Shown here piece by piece: positions 14,787 to 21,646 of a stretch of DNA of 21,646 nucleotides (the stretch's first letter is position 1; the number at the start of each line of letters is the position of its first letter). The stretch is from IMG/VR virus record IMGVR_UViG_3300023184_000578, positions 1 through 21,646 of that record. One strand, 5' to 3'. The notes beneath the pieces were generated by a model, which made no database searches, was not told the DNA's origin, and was given only the letters and a program-made list of their open reading frames with translations. A program made the translations under genes and the position numbers. Source of the DNA: a virus.

Positions 14787-15623
14787 TTATGCGAAAAAAT
14801 TTGCTTGATCAAACTCCAGGGCAGTTTCGTATTCGTGATTACAAGCACTGCAAGCGACTTTCACAGGTTTGATCTTATTTTTGTTCATAATATCCTGTAT
14901 ACGATCTCTGATGTCAGTGAAAGTTTGTCGCCCGCAGTTGTCTAAGAATTCACGGATCATCGCTGGATCGCTAACTGTTTTGCCGTCAGCGGTGATGCTT
15001 TCTATGCAGTCAACTAACACACTAATATTTAAATCGTTGATCTTAGCAAAACTCTCATCGAACAAGCGTTTCTTGTCTTCATCAGAGATTTCGCTGTCCA
15101 AAACATTATTAACTAATCGTCGCTCTTCAAATGTAGCGATGTTCATCTTATTAACATCTCTGTATTTTTGTGGTTTGAACTTGAAGATCAGATCGTCGAT
15201 CTTAGGTTGTTCTGTGTAGTCTGCAGCTGAGATATTTTCTAACACTGTGGTTAAATTGATAGTGTGCTCGTTGGCTTCTTTGCATTCTGGGCAACTGGTA
15301 TTGATGTCCATGCCTGTGCCATAGCTGGCTAACCGTATGGCGATAAAAATAGCGTCAAGATCTACAGCAGGAATATTCCAAGGATCTAATATAGTAGGAC
15401 AACAGCTACGGATCACAGCAACCATGCCCTCACCGTTCATCAGTGCGTCTGGTGTTTTAAGCGTTAGCTCATCTTTGACTGTCATTGGATAAACAGGTAT
15501 GTCTCCTGTTACACTGATCTGCAGGCTACCGTCTGGATAGAACCTACCTTGGCTGGGCAATTTCAGGTAAACAGCTGGCTGCCTAAAATGCTTGAATAGT
15601 GGGTTATTGGTGGGTTTTTCCAT
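14787..15623 (-). CDS. 26: Baseplate hub protein, T4 gp26-like
   Basis: A 278-residue protein of the T4 baseplate (gp26) family, part of the central hub on which the tail assembles. Hallmarks are YLKLPSQGRFYPDGSL near the N-terminus, IPVYPMTVKDELTLKTPDAL (42-61) and IRSCCPTILDPW (71-82). Two CxxC pairs, C111/C114 (CPEC) and C258/C261 (CSAC), probably form a zinc ribbon. The start is ATG 15623 (MEKPTNNPLF) with GAGGA 11 bases upstream; an in-frame extension toward 15800 would run into the divergent tape-measure gene and is not credible. Transcription would come from an AATAAATA element between the two divergent genes. Confidence 0.88.
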   Translation of the reverse strand: MEKPTNNPLFKHFRQPAVYLKLPSQGRFYPDGSLQISVTGDIPVYPMTVKDELTLKTPDALMNGEGMVAVIRSCCPTILDPWNIPAVDLDAIFIAIRLASYGTGMDINTSCPECKEANEHTINLTTVLENISAADYTEQPKIDDLIFKFKPQKYRDVNKMNIATFEERRLVNNVLDSEISDEDKKRLFDESFAKINDLNISVLVDCIESITADGKTVSDPAMIREFLDNCGRQTFTDIRDRIQDIMNKNKIKPVKVACSACNHEYETALEFDQANFFA

Positions 15624-15637
15624 TGGTTTTTGATCCT

Positions 15638-15645
15638 CATAAATA
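15638..15645 (+). promoter_or_regulatory. Late-promoter-like octamer CATAAATA for the tape measure
   Basis: CATAAATA differs from the T4 late consensus TATAAATA only in the first base. It ends 36 bases before the ATG of the tape-measure gene, a normal distance. It faces the minus-strand octamer at 15662-15669, so the two elements form a divergent pair within a 58-base intergenic region. Confidence 0.45.
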
Positions 15646-15661
15646 TATGTGTATACTTGTA

Positions 15662-15669
15662 TATTTATT
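15662..15669 (-). promoter_or_regulatory. Late-promoter-like octamer AATAAATA for gp26
   Basis: Read on the minus strand this is AATAAATA, one base from the T4 late consensus, ending 38 bases before the gp26 ATG. The same AATAAATA variant occurs ahead of the portal gene, which supports it as an accepted late element in this phage. Confidence 0.45.
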
Positions 15670-15681
15670 GGATAAAAACCT

Positions 15682-17814
15682 ATGGCTGTAAGAATTGACG
15701 TTCCTGGAATTGGTGTAGTAGAAGCAGAAGGTGTAGCCTCTGAGGAAACCCTGCAGAGGATAGCTGCTGCACTGGAAAAATCGTCTGGCGGACTTGCCAA
15801 AGATCAAAAAGATCAAAGCAAAGCAATCAAAGACTCAACTAAAGCCCTTAAAGAAAATACCACGGGATGGGTAGCTGCAGGTGACAATCTCACACAGAGT
15901 TTTAAGAATCTCGCCTTAACTGCTACCAGCGTAGCAACAAAATTTTTTGCAAATTATGATACCATAGCATCAAGTCCAATCAAAGCCGGCCAAGCCCTGC
16001 TCAATACAGCCATTGATGTCACTGCGGATTTTGCTGGTGGTCTTGCCAGTGCGATACCTATCTTTGGTGGATTAGCCAAAGGTGCGATTGATGCTACAGC
16101 GGCTCTGGCCAAAGTAGCAAATGATGCCTTTGCTGATCAACTGCAAAAGAATGTTGATGCCTTGAGAGAATATGCTAAATCAGGCATAGGATTCTCGGGT
16201 GGCATGACCCAGATGCAGAACGTTGCCCAGGCTGCTGGATTAGGTATTAAAGATTTTGCACAAGGTGTAACCAGAGCCAAAACAGATCTGAATCAATTGG
16301 GCATGGCAGGTGGCGATGCGGCTGCCGCGCTGTCTAAAAATCTTGGACAGTTAGCTAAAAAAGGTCCTGGAGGCATGCCATCACTGCGTGATGAAATGTT
16401 TAAGATGGGCTATAGCTATGAGCAACAGATCGAAGTAGCTGCCAGCTTCATGGCCAACATGCAGGCCGCTGGTAAGCTGGAAAAGATGAGCAAAGAAGAT
16501 CTGGCCAAAGGCACAAGGCAGTATGCCGCAGATCTAAAAGTATTAGCCGACTTCACGGGCAAAGATGCATTAAAAGTCCAAGAACGTGCTCGTATGGCCA
16601 CTATGCGAGCAGTGATACAACAGAGATTAGATGATACCCAACAGGCACGATACAAAGACGGTATCAGCGTATTAGAAAAATTACCACACCATTCAGCTGA
16701 AGCTCAGCAGGCATTAACCCAGATGATTCTGACTGGGACCACGAATATCGAAGGCTTTACTATGGGTCCTCAACGCAAGATGATTGAGCAGATGGCCAAG
16801 GATATACAAAGTGGCACAGGATCTGTGATTGAAAACACTGCGGGGTTCATGAATCAAGCGCAGACTGAATTGCGTGCTGACTTAGCACAAGGTGCCATGG
16901 GCCTTAGCAAGACCATGGGTGTTGGCGGAGCCGCTGGTGCATTCTCGGATACCAGTGATGCTATCTTAGGCATGGGCAAAGTATCTGCTGATCAGACCAA
17001 AAAAGGAAAAGATGCTAACGAAAAAATGGCAACAGCGTTTGACAAGCTGTCGACAAGTCTGGCATCATTATATGATGTATCACAAAACTATAAGGTGCAG
17101 ATTGAAGGGTTCTTAAACAGCCATCTCGATTTATATGCAGAAAAACTAAAAGGAGCATTTGAAACCACTACTAATACTATCTTAAAAGGTATAGGTGGTT
17201 TTGGCGGCGGCGGCGATGCAGGACTGCATCCGTCAACTAAAGAAATGATGTCCAAGGCCTTGACAGGTAAAGATACCAGTGGTAAGAAAGTTGGATTCTG
17301 GGAACAGTATTTTAACACAGTTGGCGCTGCCGGAGCCCCTGGAGTATTACCAGCATTCGCTGATGGTGGTAAGTTAGGTGCAGGCAAAGTTGGTATAGCA
17401 GGCGAAGCAGGACCAGAATTGATCAGTGGGCCAGCTACTATACTCAGCAACGCATCATATGAAAAACTTATGATAGCTTTAGATGCTATGAAAGAACAAA
17501 AAGGCATTCGATTGGGTGATAATGGTTTTGACGCAATGGTAGGAACAACCAAACAACGAGCCGAGATTCTTAATAAACGCACCAGTGGATTCGAAGGGCT
17601 GAGCCATACAGATTTAGAACGTGAAATGCAGTCACGCCCTGAATATCAGGCCATACAACGTGCTAAAGATGCTATGATGGAAGGTGAAGATCAACCAACT
17701 AAGTGGCCAGGCAAAGACGCCGCAGATCAAACTGTTGCTTTGTTGGGCGAATTAGTCTCAGCTATGAAACAGAACGTCAATCAAACTGCCAGAGTAGCCA
17801 TGAATACCAACTAA
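15682..17814 (+). CDS. Tail tape-measure protein (gp29-like role)
   Basis: A 710-residue Ala/Gly/Lys-rich, mostly helical protein that fixes tail length. Features: an N-terminal helical region with KDQSKAIKDSTKALKENT, a glycine-rich hydrophobic stretch near 118-135 (GGLASAIPIFGGLAKGAID), long helices from 150 to 480, a GGFGGGG linker near 510, and near 565-590 the tape-measure hallmark FADGGKLGAGKVGIAG followed by EAGPELISGP. It is longer than T4 gp29 (590 residues), which would predict a somewhat longer tail if length scales as in known tape measures. The gene sits divergent from gp26 and upstream of the portal. TTGGA serves as a modest ribosome binding site. Confidence 0.87.
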   Translation: MAVRIDVPGIGVVEAEGVASEETLQRIAAALEKSSGGLAKDQKDQSKAIKDSTKALKENTTGWVAAGDNLTQSFKNLALTATSVATKFFANYDTIASSPIKAGQALLNTAIDVTADFAGGLASAIPIFGGLAKGAIDATAALAKVANDAFADQLQKNVDALREYAKSGIGFSGGMTQMQNVAQAAGLGIKDFAQGVTRAKTDLNQLGMAGGDAAAALSKNLGQLAKKGPGGMPSLRDEMFKMGYSYEQQIEVAASFMANMQAAGKLEKMSKEDLAKGTRQYAADLKVLADFTGKDALKVQERARMATMRAVIQQRLDDTQQARYKDGISVLEKLPHHSAEAQQALTQMILTGTTNIEGFTMGPQRKMIEQMAKDIQSGTGSVIENTAGFMNQAQTELRADLAQGAMGLSKTMGVGGAAGAFSDTSDAILGMGKVSADQTKKGKDANEKMATAFDKLSTSLASLYDVSQNYKVQIEGFLNSHLDLYAEKLKGAFETTTNTILKGIGGFGGGGDAGLHPSTKEMMSKALTGKDTSGKKVGFWEQYFNTVGAAGAPGVLPAFADGGKLGAGKVGIAGEAGPELISGPATILSNASYEKLMIALDAMKEQKGIRLGDNGFDAMVGTTKQRAEILNKRTSGFEGLSHTDLEREMQSRPEYQAIQRAKDAMMEGEDQPTKWPGKDAADQTVALLGELVSAMKQNVNQTARVAMNTN

Positions 17815-17861
17815 AATAATTTGGTTAAACTATTGATCTCTGTTAAATAACAGTATAGACT

Positions 17862-17869
17862 AATAAATA
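17862..17869 (+). promoter_or_regulatory. Late-promoter-like octamer AATAAATA before the portal gene
   Basis: AATAAATA lies 22 bases before the portal ATG in the 77-base gap after the tape-measure gene. It is one base from the T4 late consensus. A short hairpin, CTGTT/AACAG (17840-17853), stands just upstream but lacks a T-run, so it is not a convincing terminator. Confidence 0.45.
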
Positions 17870-17891
17870 GTAACCTAAGGCGCAAAATACT

Positions 17892-19619
17892 ATGGCATGG
17901 AAAAAATACTTCAAAACCGCTAACCCAAACGCAAGTGGCCTAATGAGCCCGATCAGCGGAGGCAATGGCACACTACCCGACGCAGGTTATCGTAACTTTG
18001 CCAGCCAATTACCGGAAGTCTATATCGGACATCCAAACAGAACAGAACGCTATAATCAATATGAACAGATGGACATGGACAGCGAAGTCAATGCGGCCCT
18101 AGATATTATTGCAGAATTTTCTACACAGACCAACGTTGAAAATGGCACAGGCTTTGACTTATTCTTCAAAGAAGATCCCACAGATAATGAAGTAAAAATT
18201 ATCCGCGAACAACTACAGCAGTGGGTAAGCCTAAACGATCTTAACAAACGCCTATTTAAACTATTCCGCAATACTATCAAGTATGGTGATCAGGTATTCC
18301 TACGTGATCCAGAAACTTTCAAACTATATTGGACAGAAATGTTCAAGGTAGTCAAAGTTATCGTAAACGAAGCAGAAGGCAAAAAGCCCGAACAGTATGT
18401 TATCAAAGATCTAAACATCAACTTCCAAAACTTAACAGCTACGGCCTTAAGCTCAAGCGATACGTTTATCAATCACCCACAAGTAGGTGGCCCCAGTGGT
18501 AGTTACGTGCAACCACAGACCCCTTACAGCGGAGGATCACGCTTTAGCCATGCGCAGAATGAAGCAGTTATTGATGCAGAACATGTAGTCCATGTGAGCC
18601 TAACAGAAGGCTTAGATCTAAACTGGCCATTTGGTAATTCAGTATTAGAAAGTATCTTTAAGATCTTCAAGCAGAAAGAACTGCTGGAAGATGCTATCTT
18701 GATCTATCGCATACAACGTGCTCCAGAACGCCGTATCTTTAAGATTGACGTAGGTAACATGCCTACGCACTTGGCTATGGCCTACGTTGATCGTATCAAA
18801 AACGAAATACATCAACGCCGTATACCTACGCAAACAGGCGGCGGACAGAACATGATGGACGCTACTTACAATCCATTAAGCACTAACGAAGACTATTTCT
18901 TCCCTGTAACCGCAGATGGACGCGGATCTACTGTAGATGTATTCCCAGGCGGTCAAAATCTTGGTGAAATCACAGACTTACGTTACTTTACCAACAAGAT
19001 GTTCCGTGGCCTACGTATTCCAAGTAGCTATTTGCCCACAGGTGATGATGACAGCGAGCGCACCTACAGCGACGGTAAAACTACCACAGCACTGATCCAA
19101 GAATGGCGCTTCAACCAATACTGTATGCGCCTTCAGAAAATGATCGCAGAAAAACTAGATCAAGAATTCAAGATGTTCATGCGTTGGAGAGGTGTAAACA
19201 TTGACAATGCAGTGTTTGAACTACGTTTCAATGAACCACAAAACTTTGCCAAATATCGTCAAGCTGAAGTTGATCAGGTGCGTATTACTACATTTACACA
19301 ATTAGAGCCAATTCCTTATCTAAGCAAACGTTTCTTATTGGAACGCTACTTAGATCTCAGCGAAGAAGAAATGACACGCAATGATGAATTATGGGCTGAG
19401 GAAAACGGCAAAGTCAAAGACACAGAAGCACCAGTAACTGGACTACGCTCAGTTGGTGTAAGCACAGCAGGCATACAGCAAGACATGGATACTTTAGGCA
19501 CTGCACAACCTGTAGCAGGTGCTGGCACAGTGCCAGGACAGACCCCAGGAGCAGGTCCAGACACAGTAGGTGCCCCGGGCGGCGCAGCTATGCAACCTGG
19601 CGGCAGCCTTGGATTGTAG
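17892..19619 (+). CDS. 20: Portal vertex protein, T4 gp20-like
   Basis: A 575-residue portal protein that forms the dodecameric DNA-entry channel at one prohead vertex and nucleates head assembly. Family landmarks: LPEVYIGHPNRTERYNQYEQMD (split around residues 40-60) leading into DSEVNAALDIIAEFSTQ, IYRIQRAPERRIFKIDVGN near 275-295, and FTNKMFRGLRIPSSYLPTG near 375-395 followed by an acidic DDDSERTYSDGK. The C-terminal 70 residues are Gly/Ala/Pro-rich and probably disordered. It is slightly longer than T4 gp20 (524). An AAGGCG site precedes the ATG. It begins the head-gene run 20 - core - 21 - 22. Confidence 0.96.
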   Translation: MAWKKYFKTANPNASGLMSPISGGNGTLPDAGYRNFASQLPEVYIGHPNRTERYNQYEQMDMDSEVNAALDIIAEFSTQTNVENGTGFDLFFKEDPTDNEVKIIREQLQQWVSLNDLNKRLFKLFRNTIKYGDQVFLRDPETFKLYWTEMFKVVKVIVNEAEGKKPEQYVIKDLNINFQNLTATALSSSDTFINHPQVGGPSGSYVQPQTPYSGGSRFSHAQNEAVIDAEHVVHVSLTEGLDLNWPFGNSVLESIFKIFKQKELLEDAILIYRIQRAPERRIFKIDVGNMPTHLAMAYVDRIKNEIHQRRIPTQTGGGQNMMDATYNPLSTNEDYFFPVTADGRGSTVDVFPGGQNLGEITDLRYFTNKMFRGLRIPSSYLPTGDDDSERTYSDGKTTTALIQEWRFNQYCMRLQKMIAEKLDQEFKMFMRWRGVNIDNAVFELRFNEPQNFAKYRQAEVDQVRITTFTQLEPIPYLSKRFLLERYLDLSEEEMTRNDELWAEENGKVKDTEAPVTGLRSVGVSTAGIQQDMDTLGTAQPVAGAGTVPGQTPGAGPDTVGAPGGAAMQPGGSLGL

Positions 19620-19639
19620 GCATTTTGGTAAATAATCAT

Positions 19640-19864
19640 ATGAACCTATTTGAAGTATTTAAAGAAGCACCCACTGGATATCGCACCGAAAAGGACGATA
19701 ACACGGCTCTTAAGCTCAGTGATCTGCGCAAAACTAAGCTGACTCTTAAACAGCTGAATCGCCTACGAATAATGAATGATGTGCGTAAATTAGAGCATGA
19801 ACAGAAATTGGAAACAGTGCAAGATCAATATCGAGCTCCACCTCCAGAAACTGCAGCCATGTAG
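19640..19864 (+). CDS. Small prohead-region protein between portal and core genes
   Basis: A 74-residue protein from ATG 19640 (MNLFEVFKEAPTGYR...); a TTG at 19625 would add five residues but is less likely. It is charged and helical in the middle (LSDLRKTKLTLKQLNRLR, then MNDVRKLEHEQKLETVQ) with a Pro/Ala-rich tail. It sits 20 bases after the portal gene, where T4 has the small prohead core genes 67 and 68. By position it may be a minor core component; the sequence itself does not prove it. Confidence 0.75.
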   Translation: MNLFEVFKEAPTGYRTEKDDNTALKLSDLRKTKLTLKQLNRLRIMNDVRKLEHEQKLETVQDQYRAPPPETAAM

Positions 19865-19992
19865 TTATCTGCCAAAACGATTCAAAAACATAGCATTTAA
19901 CCTACTTTTTCCATAAATTTTGTAAATATATAAACATAATACATTTCACTTGAGTATTAGTCCGGATTAATATTAATTTTAAGGAGTTCATA

Positions 19993-20883
19993 ATGAACAA
20001 CAAATACGAACAATTAGTTGAATTCATCATTAACGATGAGACAGACAAAGCTCGTGAATTGTTCCACGAGATCGTGGTACAAAAATCACGTGACATCTAC
20101 GAAAATCTAGTAGCTGAAGAAGATCTTGATGAAGTTGGTGGTAACGAAGTTGAAGATTTAGTAGACGAAGTTAGCCTCGACGAAGAAGGTATTTCTGAAG
20201 AAGAAGAAGAAGGTTCTGAAGAAGATGGCGCATTAGACCATGAAGAACTTGGTGCAGAAGAACATGAAGAAGAAGATTTAGAAGCTAAAGTTGATGACTT
20301 AGAACAAGCATTAGATGAACTTAAAGCTGAATTTGACGCATTGATGGCTGGTGAAGAACACGAACCAGAACACGCTGACATGGACTTTGGCGGCGACGAA
20401 GGAGAAGAAAGTGCTCCTGAAGAGTTTTACGAAGCTGAAGAAGGCGACGAAGAAGAATTAGATGAATCTAAAGAAGAAGACGAAGAGGATGAAGAAGAAG
20501 TTGATGAATCTATCGTCCGTGAATACGTAGAAAAAGTTGGTGATACAGGCCAAGGTTCTGAAGGTAAGATGGCAGGCACAGGCGCTAAAACACCAGCAAC
20601 AGGCGGTAAAAATACTAAATCAGTTGTAGCTGGTAAGAATGACATGGGTGGTACAGCAGTAACATCACATGGTGGTAATGCTAATCAAGACGGTAACCGC
20701 CCAGCAGCTAGCGAAAAACCAAAAGGTGAATTAGTTAGCAACCCACAAAACAAACCAGGTGCAAATGCAGGTAAAACAGCATTTAAAACCAAAGAAGCAC
20801 AGCAAGGTGGCCAAGAAGGTAAACTAGCTGGTAACGATGGTAGCGTTGCTATTAACAAGCAAAGCCCATTAAGAAAATCATAA
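19993..20883 (+). CDS. 67: Acidic prohead core protein, T4 gp67-like, extended
   Basis: A 296-residue protein. The first 45 residues (FIINDETDKARELFHEI, then YENLVAEEDLDE) match the start of T4 gp67 (SNDLVAARKLFAEAM...). Next comes a very acidic Glu/Asp-rich region (45-175) containing a probable coiled coil near 95-125 (EAKVDDLEQALDELKAEF). The last 120 residues switch to a Gly/Lys/Ala/Asn-rich, basic low-complexity tail. T4 gp67 has only 80 residues, so this is a large expansion. The protein holds several sites of the T4 prohead protease type (L/I-x-E): four LDE and one ISE. A strong AAGGAG site precedes the ATG. A TATAAACA octamer at 19929-19936 is a weak late-promoter candidate. Confidence 0.8.
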   Translation: MNNKYEQLVEFIINDETDKARELFHEIVVQKSRDIYENLVAEEDLDEVGGNEVEDLVDEVSLDEEGISEEEEEGSEEDGALDHEELGAEEHEEEDLEAKVDDLEQALDELKAEFDALMAGEEHEPEHADMDFGGDEGEESAPEEFYEAEEGDEEELDESKEEDEEDEEEVDESIVREYVEKVGDTGQGSEGKMAGTGAKTPATGGKNTKSVVAGKNDMGGTAVTSHGGNANQDGNRPAASEKPKGELVSNPQNKPGANAGKTAFKTKEAQQGGQEGKLAGNDGSVAINKQSPLRKS

Positions 20884-20899
20884 TTAGGAAACTATAGCA

Positions 20900-21541
20900 A
20901 TGGCTTTATATCTTAAAGAGAACTTAACATTTGACGCAGCTCGTATGGAAGTTATTAACGAAAGTACTGCTGACGGCAAAGGTAAGAATCTTTACATGAA
21001 AGGTATATTCATTCAAGGTGGTGTTAAAAATCACAATGAGCGTGTATATCCTGTAAATGAGATTGAAAAAGCCGTTAGCACACTAAATGAACAAATCAAG
21101 GGTGGTTACAGCGTATTAGGCGAAGTTGATCACCCTGATGATTTGAAAATCAATTTAGATCGCGTTTCACATATCATCATTGACATGTGGATGGATGGTC
21201 CTAATGGTTTTGGTAAATTAAAGGTTCTTCCTACTCCAATGGGTCAATTAGTTTCGACCATGTTGGAATCAGGAGTAAAACTTGGTGTTAGCTCTCGTGG
21301 TAGCGGTAACGTGAACGAGACTGACGGCAAAGTAAGTGACTTTGAAATAGTCACAGTGGATGTAGTTGCGCAACCAAGCGCACCAAATGCGTATCCAACA
21401 GCGATTTACGAAGGACTGATGAATATGCGTGGTGGCAGTAAGGTATTCGAAATGGCTAAAGAGGCCAGCGCAGATCAAAAAGTACAGAAATATCTAAGAG
21501 AAGCCGTAAAAGGCCTTATCAAAGATCTTAAAATTAAATAG
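20900..21541 (+). CDS. 21: Prohead core protease, T4 gp21-like
   Basis: A 213-residue serine protease that cleaves the core and scaffold proteins during head maturation. Catalytic motifs: H78 in LGEVDHPDD and the serine in LGVSSRGSG (S131/S132), with DFEIVTVDVVAQPSAPNAYP following, all typical of the gp21 family. The length matches T4 gp21 (212). It lies 16 bases after the core-protein gene behind TTAGGAAAC. Its likely substrates, the 19993 core protein and the 21551 scaffold, flank it. Confidence 0.95.
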   Translation: MALYLKENLTFDAARMEVINESTADGKGKNLYMKGIFIQGGVKNHNERVYPVNEIEKAVSTLNEQIKGGYSVLGEVDHPDDLKINLDRVSHIIIDMWMDGPNGFGKLKVLPTPMGQLVSTMLESGVKLGVSSRGSGNVNETDGKVSDFEIVTVDVVAQPSAPNAYPTAIYEGLMNMRGGSKVFEMAKEASADQKVQKYLREAVKGLIKDLKIK

Positions 21542-21550
21542 GAGATCGTA

Positions 21551-21646
21551 ATGTTAGATGCTATCAAACCATTGTTAGATAGTGGCATCATCAACGAAGA
21601 AACCCAAACAGCGTTAAACGAAGCTTGGGAATCTAAGTTAAATGAA
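21551..21646 (+). CDS. 22: Scaffold protein, T4 gp22-like, 5' part only
   Basis: The last 96 bases encode an open N-terminus of 32 residues (MLDAIKPLLDSGIINEE...) cut by the window edge. The short acidic helical start, the TAGGAGATCG ribosome binding site and the position directly after gp21 fit the major prohead scaffold gene 22. The identification rests mainly on gene order. Confidence 0.75.
   Translation, partial: MLDAIKPLLDSGIINEETQTALNEAWESKLNE

Noticed and set aside
17840-17853. Hairpin CTGTT/AACAG after the tape-measure gene as a terminator
   Set aside because: The stem is only 5 bp, AT-containing, and not followed by a T-run.
20097-20381. Serine-rich minus-strand open frames opposite the acidic core gene
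   Set aside because: Poly-Ser is what the complement of GAA/GAG-rich coding DNA gives; no ribosome binding site or independent support.

Overview
The window is part of the genome of a T4-like contractile-tailed phage (myovirus). The evidence is a set of recognisable T4-type proteins: late sigma factor gp55, the recombination nuclease pair gp47/gp46, baseplate hub gp26, a tape measure, portal gp20, an acidic prohead core protein (gp67-like), prohead protease gp21 and the start of scaffold gp22. The order 20 - small ORF - core protein - 21 - 22 and the order 55...47...46 both match the T4 plan. The DNA is AT-rich. Protein style and the small accessory genes resemble uncultured aquatic T4-like phages, but nothing in the window identifies the host.

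Layout. (1) 1-838, minus strand: 5' part of an unrecognised, probably structural protein, behind a textbook T4 late promoter (TATAAATA). (2) 912-12000, plus strand: one long, tightly packed gene run in which gp55, gp47 and gp46 are interleaved with five radical-SAM enzymes, an SDR-type oxidoreductase and an unknown small protein. (3) 12053-13703, plus: a small basic protein, a histone-H1-like protein, a GIY-YIG-like nuclease and an SGNH-hydrolase-like protein. (4) 13704-14212: the only long gene-free stretch, dense in hairpins; I read it as a candidate structured RNA. (5) 14213-15623, minus: a small membrane protein, a small tail-assembly-type protein and gp26. (6) 15682-end, plus: tape measure, portal and the prohead core/protease/scaffold genes.

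How the parts fit. gp46/gp47 process DNA ends for recombination-dependent replication. gp55 directs host RNA polymerase to late promoters; TATAAATA-like octamers lie before the 1-838 gene, between gp26 and the tape measure, and before the portal. The late genes build the tail hub, tail length ruler, portal and prohead core.

The most unusual part is the radical-SAM set. Two members (1765 and 4257) are paralogues with an N-terminal Cys cluster ahead of the CxxxCxxC core. Two others (9395 and 11094) are paralogues with a C-terminal SPASM-like Cys cluster. One (7563) has a B12-binding-type N-terminal domain. The start/stop overlaps, the differing arginine codon use in the two genes counted, and the SDR and SGNH partners suggest an acquired biosynthetic or modification pathway of unknown product, wedged into the phage recombination operon. 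The second unusual element is the 13704-14150 RNA-like region, with three tandem hairpins showing the same GGATA loop and a two-block match to the complement of the 16S rRNA 3' end.
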